A stretch of 64,000 nucleotides of DNA from assembly GCA_019155205.2 (NCBI GenBank), contig JAHNZQ020003150.1, forward strand, positions 1,471,810 through 1,535,809. The letters are read 5' to 3'. Under the pieces are notes generated by a model. That model was given only the letters and a program-made list of their open reading frames with translations, made no database searches and was not told the origin of the DNA. Positions 21,673 to 31,432 of the stretch are shown piece by piece. This DNA is from Gracilaria vermiculophylla. Its lineage: Eukaryota > Rhodophyta > Florideophyceae > Gracilariales > Gracilariaceae. Every line of letters starts with the position of its first letter. The stretch's first letter is position 1. The translations under genes were made by a program, and so were the position numbers.

Positions 21673-22313
21673 TCACAATGAACCATCTGGTGTGACGTGC
21701 ACAATCCCGTTGACATCGGCGAGTTGGGTTTTCTCGTACAGCGAGGGTAGTGGTTGTACCACCCTGAGGCCGTGTTGACGAGCAGTCGCTTGAACCATTA
21801 CCTGCAATTCAGGGGGTGTCCGCACGGACGCGGCGACGCGAAGCTTTGTCGATTCCCGAGCAGCGAAGGATGGTTCCTGCGCGGCAGGGAGAGGAACATG
21901 CTTCTTCGACGCGTGGCGTAGCGGACGTCGGACATTCGGTATTGTACACCCGTGCTCGAGCTCCACCTGCTTGGGTCGGGGTCGGATAGCGTCGACAAAC
22001 CGGTCGCAGTAGTCACATCCCAATACGGCTGGGGCCGCGAGCGAGCGACAAACGATGAAATCCAACCTCACAACGAGGGATCCGAGCCGTACGAAGTCGA
22101 CCGTGACCGCCGTTTTCAAGGGATTTTTGTTCGCGTCGGCGCCGTACAACGGAGCGCCGGCAAGAAGGCGTGACCGCACGTGTGGGGGTGAAGGGACTCA
22201 AAGATAAAGTTGAGTCCCGCTTCCGTGTCTAATACTGTTACCGTGCGCACCATAAACTGGGGGTTCAGGCCAAGGTCAGCGTATACTTTGTAGTTGCGCT
22301 TGGCTATCACCAT
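21673..22313 (-). pseudogene. Gypsy-1 aspartic protease region
   Basis: The minus-strand frame from 22313 has NYKVYADLGL and then VLDTEAGLNF, matching gypsy-2 NYKVFASIGC and AILDTGAGPNL. The catalytic D-T-G triad has become D-T-E here, so the protease is inactive. The downstream frame (22179-21673) carries FIVCRSLAAPAVLGCDYCDRFV, which corresponds to the second half of retroviral-type proteases. The parts are in different frames. Confidence 0.6.
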
Positions 22314-22501
22314 GATTCAGTCCCGGAAACGGGGGTTTTTCTTACGTATCCACGGGCGACGCAGGACACCAAAGTTTCCCGAATCTGTTTCTGCGGGGTC
22401 TTTCTTTGTAAGGATTTTCACCAGAGAGCGAGGCAGCGACGCCTCGGGCGTCTTCAACCTCGACAATGAGGACGACCCTCCCGAAGGGGAGACTCCCTCA
22501 G

Positions 22502-24469
22502 TTAATTTTCTTGGGTCTGCTCCGCCTGAGGCGGGGATTCAATCTGCTCGGCAACCATTGCTTGAGCAGTGATTTCCCCATGAGGGGGACTAGGATCGGT
22601 AGCGGCGTTGGCGGAGCGAACCGGACCTGCCGGGTACTGCCTCAATGGCGCTGCCGTCGTTGACGGGACGACATGCGAGAAGTCCGACTTGGCTCGGAGG
22701 TACGACGCGATGGGTACCGTTCCGTTCTCTTCCGGGGTGAGGGCCTCATAGTTCACCACCACCTTCCTCATGTCTTTCAGTGAGAAGAGACATTGTGGAG
22801 AGGTGTGGCCATGCATATAGCACAAATGACAGATGAGCGCCGATCTCCTCTGTTGACGGTGAATTTGCCCGTTATCGGGGAGGCGTACTGCGGGACGAGA
22901 GTCCTTCCATCCAGGCCGCTAAAAGCGGAATATCACGTTTGAATACGGTACGCGCGGTGCGTCAACGTACAGGGCGGACCCAGTTTGGGCCGTTTCAAAC
23001 GAGGTCTTCGCGGTAGATGGCAGGTCCGTAGTAAAGACAGATAGTGCGCCGTCTTGCTCGAGCTGAACGTTATCGTACCCCAACTGGGGCTCCACTCCCG
23101 ACAACGCGGATGCGATAGATGAACCGGTGTTCACTAACAACGTTTTGGCGGACTTTTCCCGTTCTTTGGGACCTCGTGCGCGGAGCACATCCCCCTCTGC
23201 TTGTGCGTACTGCACCAAAACGAGGTGCGTCGACTTCGGTTTGTCTTCCCGGCGACGGGCCACGAGAGTCCGGATAGCTGGGATGAGTCCATCGATGAAC
23301 ATCGTACAGCGTTCCCCAGTAGGGTAGACATTCCCACAGCGGTGGAAGGCTTTGTTGAGCCGTACCGAGTATGCGGTCTCTCCCTCTTCAGGGCGCTGGC
23401 GGGCATCCCTCAGGGCGAGGATGGCGTTCTGGATGGCGGTGTGTGTTGCGTACGAGTGCAACAAGTTCTGCACTGCCTCCGGCCAGCACGTCACTCCTCC
23501 TTCGGAGGCACGCCAAGAACCACGTACTGAGTTGTACTGGTCCTCCGCAATTCCCCTTAAGAAATAGGGCAACGCAACGAAGGCTTGGCCTTCATTCATC
23601 CAGAGTACATCGGCTTCCGCGACGAACCGCGCGAGGAAGTCGAGAACGAATATTGGGTCTTCTCCACTGAAGTGGTGGTTGCATAGCGACAACTGCATCT
23701 GTTTGATGCAGTTGCGCACCTTCGCCGTTTTTTGGGGCGTTCGATCCAGCGAGGAATCTTTGAGTTGGTAGAACCGGTATGAAAGGAGCTTCCGATAGAG
23801 GCGGTTCGTCGGCTTTAGCTCCTTCAACCCGTTGTGGGATCTTCCCCGTGATCGGGTACGTACCGCGCCATACGTGGTGGCTGACCGCTTCGAACGGGAA
23901 ACACGTTAGCGATCGTCATCGTCGGGGTCCGAATCCGAAGAATCGGAATTGTCCGAGCGGTTTCGGGAGGACTCTGACGATGATGCGTCATTGTCATTAT
24001 CCCCATGGGGGTCCTTCCGATTCTTGCGGCGTTTGTCCTTTCCGGTGTTCCGGGCGCGTTGCTAGCCGGCTGCCGGAGAGTCCGGGTCTTCCATGAGAAT
24101 AGTTTGCTCCAACATCTCGAGACGGGCGCGGACGCGGCGAAAGCGCTTATCGACATTTTCCACAAACGTGGCGGGTTCACCGAAAGTCTCCATCATGGAG
24201 TTAACATCCAACCGCAGTGTGCGGAGATCCTCTGCGATTCCCCTTACAGGGTATTCCAGAAAGGCTGCCGGGAGGTCCTGAAACTCCGAGACGAGCGTGT
24301 CGTGGCCATTTTGCAAATGGCGGAGTTGGGCCTCCAGGTTTCGGACCTTGAGGTCGTCGGTACTTCCCTGTGTAGGATGAGATGACGCGATGGCGGGAGC
24401 TGCTCCAGATGCATTGGGTTTCTTGGAAGCCGCCAGTTCGGTTGAACTCTCGTCCTGAGAGACCGCCAA
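22502..24469 (-). pseudogene. Gypsy-1 Gag with CCHC knuckle
   Basis: One minus-strand frame spans the region, broken by three in-frame stops (near 24062, 23908 and 22919). The N-terminal 135 residues are predicted coiled coil (heptad-like LEAQLRHLQ and RLEMLEQ). A serine/aspartate-rich linker follows, then a capsid-like domain (23827-22919) with HHFSGEDPIFVLDFL. This block recurs in gypsy-2 as KHSFSGEDPISVLNFL. A CCHC zinc knuckle, CHLCYMHGHTSPQC, lies near 22838-22795. Gag would package the RNA. Frame conservation across stops suggests recent death. Confidence 0.75.
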
Positions 24470-24771
24470 CTATGGCTGCAGAACCGTTCGGCTGTCACGG
24501 GCCAAATCGGAGGCCCGACAAGTGTTTTTACCGGTCCTCCGGTTACCACCCCGGTTAGGGATTTTCGACACAAACCGCGGATCAAACCCGTCCGCGCTCG
24601 CGTGTAAGCGGCAGCGGGTGACGGCGGGTGGTGCGTCCGAAGGCCCCTTGGGCATAATACCGTTCAGACGGGAAATGCTGGCGATTTGGGGAGAAGACCA
24701 GATACCTCAAATGAGGGATAGCACTAGGTCTAGTAAGCCGATTCTAAGTTGGGAGACCACTTGTAGTGCAA
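24470..24771 (-). promoter_or_regulatory. Gypsy-1 leader with tRNA primer site
   Basis: This is the untranslated leader between the 5' LTR and gag. On the minus strand the bases after the LTR read GTGGTCTCCCAACTTAGAA. Gypsy-2 has CTGGTCTCCCGACTTAGAA at the same place (40396-40414), so TGGTCTCCC is the likely minus-strand primer site in both. The tRNA species is not identified by me. Confidence 0.65.
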
Positions 24772-25507
24772 TGCCCCAAAAGAGAACAGGACCACGAAGG
24801 CGTTCGAAATCTCCTTCTCTATGAGCCAGCGCAGCGAACAGAGCACCCTCAAGTGAGGCACAACTAGCCGGGTGTAAACCAGGGCGTCACCTTCGCGACT
24901 AGCGCAGAGGGCGTAAAGCGGAGAACCGGTGAACCGGATGCAATCCTCTAGCGAGGTACGAGCCCAGCTCATGGGAAGTGCGGGCCTGCTGTGGTAGCGG
25001 GTCGCACGAGCGTGGCGGTGCCATGGGGTGAAAGAGGAAAAAGAAAGGGTCGTAGATTTATCCGGAGATCCAGTGAAATGTACCTCGTACGAGAACGAAC
25101 GCGACAATGATAGAAACACTCCAAAATTTGGGTTCTATAACACACAAAGCTGCTAAGCTACAGTGTGCAACGGGCACTCCCTCCGATGAGGAGTAGAGAG
25201 CGTCCCAAGGCGGTGAAGCTTAGTACCAAGACCCTTGGTGGGGAGCTTTACTGTTCCCGCCGGCCGCGGGGCCAGTGCGCTATGTACTGCCACACTGTGC
25301 AGTGCACAATGTCATGCATCCCAAAATTGGGTTCTAAAGATATGTAAAATTCCCAAAATGCTTGACACACCCCTAGCAACCATCCTGTGGTCCACGTGTA
25401 CCATCGGCACCATGCGGCGCCATTACTATCATAAAATACTGTACCAATCCCTAATGGGGTTATGAACCAAAGCCACGAAGTTCCCCGATACCGAGCGTTG
25501 CTCTACA
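24772..25507 (-). repeat. Gypsy-1 5' LTR
   Basis: This is the right LTR, 736 bases, pairing with 14200-14944. It differs from its partner at scattered positions and small indels, so the insertion is not recent. Confidence 0.85.
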
Positions 25508-26030
25508 CCTTGTACAGGTTTCCTATTCCCAACCATGAGCAATAGCTGATTTGCAGATTGTATGCAGATTTTGATCATTGGCCTGCTCTTGCAAAATTTG
25601 CATATTTGGTGATGTAGCAATCGCTTTTTCTTCAGCAGTTTCGGTGTTATTCGCGTCAATCGAACAATTTTGTACTTTTGCGGCGTTCGGGGTCTCGTCA
25701 ATACCGGTACCGAGTTTGACACTAGGTAACCGCAGAGTAACTTCTTTCTCACAATTGGGTTAACTGATGTTTACCGTTAAGAATGTCTGATTTTGATTGT
25801 TGATTCTGCAAACATCAATATTTTGAACGTTTCCTCTGACCGTTGGGGACTTTTACAAAGATCCATTAGAGCGTTTACATTTCGTTTCACTGGTAACCGG
25901 GCGAGAGCGGCCGTTGACAGTTGTTCCAGCAGTTCTGCGAGGATCTGCGGACGATGCCATAGTTTACAAATGTTGTTCACGGCTCTGATTGATGTAACAG
26001 TCACAATTCACCCTTCGTTGTTGTGAACAA
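25508..26030 (-). pseudogene. piggyBac-like transposase, N-terminal segment
   Basis: This is the part of the piggyBac-like gene beyond the gypsy insertion. A plausible start is the minus-strand ATG near 25960 (MASSADPRRTAG), followed by an acidic or polar, asparagine/threonine-rich region typical of piggyBac N-termini. Several stops and shifts occur. Reading from 25508 continues into 14199 after removal of gypsy-1 and one target copy, where FSPLNGLMQMHQW follows. The exact frame is uncertain. Confidence 0.45.
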
Positions 26031-26440
26031 AGTTCAGCGCTGCCGGCGTTGACAACATGATAAGGATATAAGAACAAAAAAAAGAGAAAAGTTTTAATGT
26101 TTTCACCTAAGTAAAAAGTAATTAAAATTGACCTCATTATGGGGTCATTTGACCTCATATGAGGTTGCTGCTCAGATGGACACTAGAATTCGTGCTTTCC
26201 AGAACGACCCTTGCATTCGAAATATTAGAAACGAACATAGCACGTGATTGATATTTGTGAGCGTGCCCTTCTTTCGTCTTGGCCTTTTCATGTTTCAATG
26301 TTGCTTGCCGTAAGTACTTGTCGGATTTTCGAGTGAATTTTGGATTATATAGACTGAGCGTTTGGTAAATAAAATATTTGTGTGCAGTAAAGAGAGCGTA
26401 AAAAAACCTGAACATAACATATTATTCGAGACTACGGTCA

Positions 26441-27367
26441 TTATAAAAATGCAATAATTCCGCAAACCACTTGCGCCGCCGTGACCCAAGCATCAAGTCT
26501 TGCCAAAGCATTTATGAATGCTGTGGTGGTTCGTTTGAATCTTTGCCAGGCACGCTCAGAACCGTCACGTGGACCTCCCGCAAGCTGGTTCAGGGTAAGG
26601 CACTTTTGCGGATGAGAAACTTGCACGTCTCTTGATCGTTCTCGCTGATCAAGGCGGTCAAGGGCTTTCTCCAAATCTTCCATATTTGATGAAATTTCGT
26701 CCTTGTTATGGGAACGAAGTGCACGGTCAAGACGAACGGTGGAGCCACCGGGCAGATACACAACAGGCAGTTGTTTGATCAAATTTCTCAGCTGTTCTGC
26801 ATTGACTTTGGGGAGGAGACCTTCTTTCTTATCTGCAGCCGGGTAGCGCCGAATCACATAAAAATTTCCAACCTCCCCAACAGCATTAAATGGAACAAAA
26901 AACCTAGACCATGTTTTCACTCTTAATTCCATGTTCGAAAGTTCCTCGAGCACGGAGTCTTCGCACTTGTTTATAATCAGCATAAACTTCTTGTCCATAT
27001 TTCCAACCACGTCCTTAAAGGCGTCGAGAATAACCGCCAGCAATGAAAGATCATAAGACCTCGGGATTGCGCCCGCAAGAGTGACCATAAACACTAGTCT
27101 TACTCTGCAAGGACCGCGTAGAGCTTTTGAAACTTGGCGGAAGATCTCATCTGTCTTTCCCATTTCGGACAAGCCAGGAGTGTCAACGCAAATAAAATTG
27201 CCGCGATTGTCCTGTTTTGGGACTGTGGTGAGACCTTTGCCGGTGGAGATACCAGACTCGGACGAAAACTTGCCAAGGAGAGTGTTGTGTATGGTTGACT
27301 TTCCGACACCGGGGCAGCCCAGGAGCACAGTTTTGGTGGGGACCATTTGGGTGCGAGATGTGCTCAT
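26441..27367 (-). CDS. AIG1/GIMAP-like GTPase carried in a repeat
   Basis: An intact 308-residue frame starts MSTSRTQ. The P-loop GCPGVGKST is at residues 17-25, the DTPG motif (VDTPGLSE) at 62-65, and IINKCED at 133-137 sits where the NKxD base-recognition motif belongs. The block ALRGPCRVRLVFMV followed by an ILDAF helix resembles the AIG1/GIMAP and related TRAFAC GTPases. A charged helical part (residues about 200-265) follows. The last about 20 residues (WVTAAQVVCGIIAFL) are hydrophobic and could be a tail anchor. Three further copies in the window are broken, so this is the only intact one. It could be a host gene in a duplicated segment or a cargo gene of an unrecognised element. Confidence 0.7.
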   Translation of the reverse strand: MSTSRTQMVPTKTVLLGCPGVGKSTIHNTLLGKFSSESGISTGKGLTTVPKQDNRGNFICVDTPGLSEMGKTDEIFRQVSKALRGPCRVRLVFMVTLAGAIPRSYDLSLLAVILDAFKDVVGNMDKKFMLIINKCEDSVLEELSNMELRVKTWSRFFVPFNAVGEVGNFYVIRRYPAADKKEGLLPKVNAEQLRNLIKQLPVVYLPGGSTVRLDRALRSHNKDEISSNMEDLEKALDRLDQRERSRDVQVSHPQKCLTLNQLAGGPRDGSERAWQRFKRTTTAFINALARLDAWVTAAQVVCGIIAFL

Positions 27368-28640
27368 GTTGTGGATGTGGATGGATGCAGCTCCCCGCGG
27401 CCGAGAAAGTAGAGGGTGCGGGAGTGCGAGCTTAAATGAGCCATTGGCCTACCCCGCAAGTGTTTCGTTTCGGCAAATAAGGTACTTCACAAATTGACCA
27501 CGTCTGGATCTAAAGTCGCTTGCTGTCCTGATTTTTACACTTGTACTTGCAACGGGGAAAAGTCCTGCTGGAATATTCCAGGTCTGCGAATGTGGTTTTC
27601 CGCCGCCTTTAAGCGGGGCGGCGGCGCCGTGCTCGATTCGCTCCCGACAGGCATCGTTTGGTTACACGCGCAATTATATTGCACGAAACGACGCCGCGGC
27701 GCAATCAAAATCCGCTGCGTTGCCAAAGACTACACGACTATTATCCTCATACTAGGTCAATTGGCCTTATAAAGTACGTCAATATTGAAAGGATGGTCGG
27801 CTTGACTCCTAAGAGTCGGACGGGACGGAACCGCCGGCCGTTTCTTTATTTTGCAGTGTCGGGTGGAACGTGTAGACATTGTTGCCGGTTCCAGTGAGCG
27901 GGCAGAATTTGGTCATTCAAATATTGCTGAATTCCAAAACTGCAAAACAATGACTAGTACTTCATCACTTGCTCCATGGAGGTGGTAACTAATTCATTTC
28001 CTTATCGGTGTCAACCAAATATGCAGTTTTGGTAGCCCTTATTCCGTTACATGTAGCTGGAAATGTGGAGATACTCGTTTTAATTTAGTATCAATGATTC
28101 TTGAAAATCTAAAGTACTGACTGTCGCCTTGGCACATGTTATGCAATGTTTGCAATCTTAGGTCTCGGCTAATAAACAATAGTTTAGGATTTAAATCGAC
28201 TTGTTTTTGTTATTGATTTAAAATCATGATTATTCTTGGCTGTATTATATACATTGTGGACACTGTTGGTCCATTTGTTAAAATTAATAAGCTTCTGCCC
28301 AAAACCATTCCTAAACTCTGACCGCTTATGAGGCGGGAGCTCCGGGCATGTAGACACTAAAGCAATGCGGTAACCAGTGTGAATAGTGCTCAGGCGTCCG
28401 CAGAAACTTGCCCATGCAGTTAAGCTAACAGGCTCTGCATGGTCCGTCCTGACGCCAGCCGTCTTCGAGGTTCAATGTGAGCCTCCCTGGCATAAGCGTT
28501 GTGCGCGAGTTCATGGGCGCTGTGCGTAATGTCGGCACTGCTGCACTGCGCTTAAGCGCAGTCGCTATACGGACAAGTGTAAGCTGTCTGTCTCTTTGAG
28601 GAAGGCTCCACTTCATGCACCACTTCATGCACCACCTCTA

Positions 28641-28886
28641 CAGCAACCAAGATGCCGCTGTTCCCCGAGCGTTGCAATGAATTAGTGGCGCGAACACGTG
28701 CGCACCATCCCATTGTATGCAAAAAATGCATCAAAGATATTTGTGGTCACATTTTTGCGCCACACACGCAAAGTGCACAATGACGCCTTTTCCGCGATAT
28801 CTTTTCTACAATCCGCGCAAATTGCTTCATTTGAGAGCTTTTTTCGCATTGGTCACATTCAGACAAGACATGAAGGCTTGAAGTAA
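28641..28886 (+). other. Conserved short frame in the repeat, uncertain
   Basis: Both repeat copies keep a reading frame here (28641-28886 with a one-base shift; 63625-63924 open for 99 codons). It begins MPLxPERCNELVARTRA, and the open part includes KVHNDAFSAISF. It contains a few cysteines and histidines but no clear zinc finger. It may be a small gene or chance. Confidence 0.25.
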
Positions 28887-29060
28887 TTAAGAATTCACTT
28901 TACGCTCGGTGATGCTCGCATTCTTACGATACGAAGCGCTGCATGCTAAACGGATGACCTCGCACGAGCAACTATCCGTCGTTTCGACTCCTCAGCACTC
29001 TAGCACTGAACGACATGAGCACATCAATGTCGCGATCCAATTCCATATACATGATGTGCT

Positions 29061-29343
29061 TCTGTTCTAATATACTGAATCATTAACCTCGCTTAGCCAA
29101 CACAAACAACATATTTTTGCCGAAAAGTTATAAACCAGCCCTATTCTTATGCTTTCTGCAATCCGTGATGTTTTTTCGAATTGCTTACAAGTACTGTTCA
29201 TCCCAGCCCTGGGTTCATTTCAGACATATGTAAAAGAAAGCAATAACGTTTTTCTTGGCCGTTTGTCTCAATAATCAAATAATAACGAAGCATACAGAGT
29301 GATTAGATAGATGAGCAGGCGTGGACCTTGATTTTGTGCACAT
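29061..29343. other. Sequence before scaffold gap, nothing identified
   Basis: AT-rich, no features; it ends at the N run. Confidence 0.3.
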
Positions 29344-29443
29344 NNNNNNNNNNNNNNNNNNNNNNNNNNNNNNNNNNNNNNNNNNNNNNNNNNNNNNNNN
29401 NNNNNNNNNNNNNNNNNNNNNNNNNNNNNNNNNNNNNNNNNNN
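29344..29443. other. Assembly gap (100 N)
   Basis: Exactly 100 unknown bases, probably a fixed-size placeholder. It falls between repeat copy A and an inverted GTPase copy that starts abruptly at 29444. Confidence 0.95.
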
Positions 29444-29482
29444 TTTCGGCCGCGGGGAGCTGCATCCATCCACTTCCACAAC

Positions 29483-30409
29483 TTGAATACATCTCGCACC
29501 CAAAAGGTCCCCACCAAAACTGTGCTCCTCGGCTGCCCCGGTGGCGGAAAGCCAACCATACACAACACTCTCCTTGGCAAGTTTTCGTCCGAGTCTGGTG
29601 TCCCCACCGGCAAAGGTCTCACCATGGTCCCAAAAGAGGACAAGCGGCAACTTTATTTGCGTTGACACTTACGGCTTTTCCGAAATTGGAAATACAGATA
29701 AGACCTTCCGCCAAGTTTCAAACGCTTTACGCGGTCCTTGCAAAGTAAGATTTGTGTTTATGGTCACTCTTGCGGGCGCAATCCCGAGGTCTTATGATCT
29801 TTCAATGCTGGCGGTTATTCTCGACGCCCTTGAGGACGTGGTTGGAAATATGGACAACAAGTTTAAGCTGATTATAAACAAGTGCGAAGACTCGGTGCTT
29901 GAGGAACTTTCGAACGAGAATATAAAAGTGAAAACATGGTCTCAGTCTTTTGTTCCATTCAATAATGTTGGGGAGGTGGGAAATTTTATGTGATTCGGCG
30001 CTACCCGGCTGCAGATAAGAAAGAAGGTCTCCTCCGCCAAGTCAATGCAGAACAGCTAAGAATTTTGATCAAACAACTGCCCGCTGTGTATCTGCCCGGT
30101 GGCTCCACCGTTCGTCTTGACCGTGCACTTCGTTCTCATAACAAGGACGAGATTTCATCAAATATGGAAGATTTGGAGAAAGCCCTTGACCGCCTTGATC
30201 AGCGAGAACGATCAAGAGACGTGCAAGTTTCTCATCCACAAAAGTGCTTTACCCTGAACCAACTTGCGGGAGATCTGCATGATGGTTCTGAGCGTACCTG
30301 GCAAAGATTCAAACGAATCACCACAGTATTCGTAAATGTTATGGCAAGCCGGGAGGCTAGGGTCACGGCGGCGCAAGCGGTTTGCGGAATTATTGCATTT
30401 TTATTATGA
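29483..30409 (+). pseudogene. Inverted GTPase copy, inactivated
   Basis: This copy is highly similar to 26441-27367 but on the opposite strand. The start methionine is replaced (TTG at 29483-29485). The P-loop serine is changed (GCPGGGKPT) and DTPGL became DTYGF. One-base deletions near 29645 and 29990 break the frame into three. The C-terminal hydrophobic tail (AVCGIIAFLL) is kept. The following 30410-30700 matches the 3' flank of copy A in reverse, including the unoccupied equivalent of the chromovirus site. Confidence 0.75.
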
Positions 30410-30700
30410 CCGGAGTCTCGAATACAGGGCTTGCTTCCGGTTTGGAGCAAATATGTATGTTGTGTTCGGGTTTTTTTACCCACTCTATACTGCTTATACA
30501 TTTTTATTTACAAAGCGCTAAGTTTATATTATCCTAAATCCACTCGAAAACCCGTCTAAAACTTAAGGCAAGCATCATTGAAGTATGAGAAAAAAGCAAC
30601 GACGAAAAGGCCCATAGTCACAAACATCAATCACCAACTCTGTTAGTTTCTGATATTGCGAATGCAGGGGTAGTTCTGGAAAGCAAAAAGACTGTAAAGC

Positions 30701-31210
30701 CATCGCTACCGCTATGCAACATCGAGGTTACTTTCGGAAAGCTTGACGAGAAGGAATCATCTGCTACAGCGCGCAGATACAAAACCCCTGAACGAAACGA
30801 AAGCAGTTATCAGTTCTAGAAATTGCAAGGGTATCAAGAGTGCATGCTTTGTTGCAGTGTTTTTTTCCTTCTCTAACAGAGACACGTGAAACGAACCTGA
30901 AGCGAAACTGAGCTACAAGCTCGGTACAATCGTACTTGGTCCTGGAAAAATCCATTTATATAAACGAATGATCGTATAATACGAAGACATGACGATCTGT
31001 ATCGAGAGAGAAGAGAATATGAAGGGATACCATCCCTCGTCAATCGAGTGAAAACAAAGCAAGAAAACGGCCATTTAAACAGTATACACCTGTCATCATT
31101 CCGATCACTAAACAGCAGTATCGGCTGGCAACGAACACGCTATTTGTAGCAGAAAGCCTCTATTCCAACAGTGAGGGACAAGGTTTCGCAAAATCATTGC
31201 TATAAGAAAC
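30701..31210. other. No gene seen
   Basis: Between the GTPase flank and the copia-like remnant. Frames are short and unremarkable. Confidence 0.35.
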
Positions 31211-31432
31211 TTGAAAGAAAAAAGGACAAGATTTCGCTATATCAAACCATTTCCAGATAAAAAGTACGGAGTATTGGTGGTGCCATTCTCTGATGCTAGC
31301 CATTCAGAATACTTGGATCAACTAGACTCCGTTGCTGGACTACTTCTTCGACTCCCCGAAACTCATCCAGTGAAAGAAGTGGTGTTCTGGGCCTCTCCAA
31401 AGTCTCGCAAGCATGAGAAATCTATAAGATAG
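31211..31432 (+). pseudogene. Possible copia-type RNase H fragment
   Basis: A 73-codon frame includes VVPFSDASHSEYLDQLDS, a leucine-rich strand and VVFWASPKSRKHEKSI. The spacing and residues recall the RNase H start (the DAS motif), the SQLG turn and the SxKSRR block of copia-type polyproteins. No reverse transcriptase or LTR was found around it, so it is an isolated, old fragment. Confidence 0.35.

Larger units (their letters stand above)
14200..25507 (-). mobile_element. Gypsy-1: 11.3-kb Ty3/gypsy element with an antisense ORF
   Basis: LTRs at 14200-14944 and 24772-25507 begin TGTAGTRCAATGC and end CTCTACA. TCTTG (14195-14199) and CCTTG (25508-25512) are a five-base duplication with one change. 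The coding strand is minus: gag, protease, reverse transcriptase, RNase H, integrase, then 3 kb that includes a plus-strand ORF before the 3' LTR. Next to the 5' LTR the minus strand reads GTGGTCTCCCAACTTAG, the primer site shared with gypsy-2. A G-rich polypurine tract (GGGGCGGGGGATG) adjoins the 3' LTR. It interrupts the transposase of the piggyBac-like element. Confidence 0.85.
12040..26182 (-). mobile_element. piggyBac-like transposon with CTAG target duplication, split by gypsy-1
   Basis: The ends are TGTCTATTCGACCGG (from 12040) and, reversed from 26182, TGTCCATCTGAGCAGC. Each is followed within about 20-25 bases by ACCTCATATGAGGTC. CTAG flanks both sides (12036-12039 and 26183-26186), and the empty site in repeat copy B has one CTAG (50421-50424). 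Without the 11.3-kb gypsy insertion the element is about 2.8 kb and encodes one transposase on the minus strand. piggyBac elements normally duplicate TTAA; CTAG here is read directly from filled and empty sites. Confidence 0.75.
26183..29060. repeat. GTPase-repeat copy A, right arm
   Basis: This arm continues the left arm (10958-12039) beyond the piggyBac-like element. It matches 50421-50659, 56532-58933 and 63584-64000 of copy B and contains the GTPase gene. It is uninterrupted at 28599-28603 (AGGAA), where copy B has the copia element, and at 28201, where the left fragment has TRIM-1. The right limit is uncertain; both copies are still similar at the window end. Confidence 0.75.
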
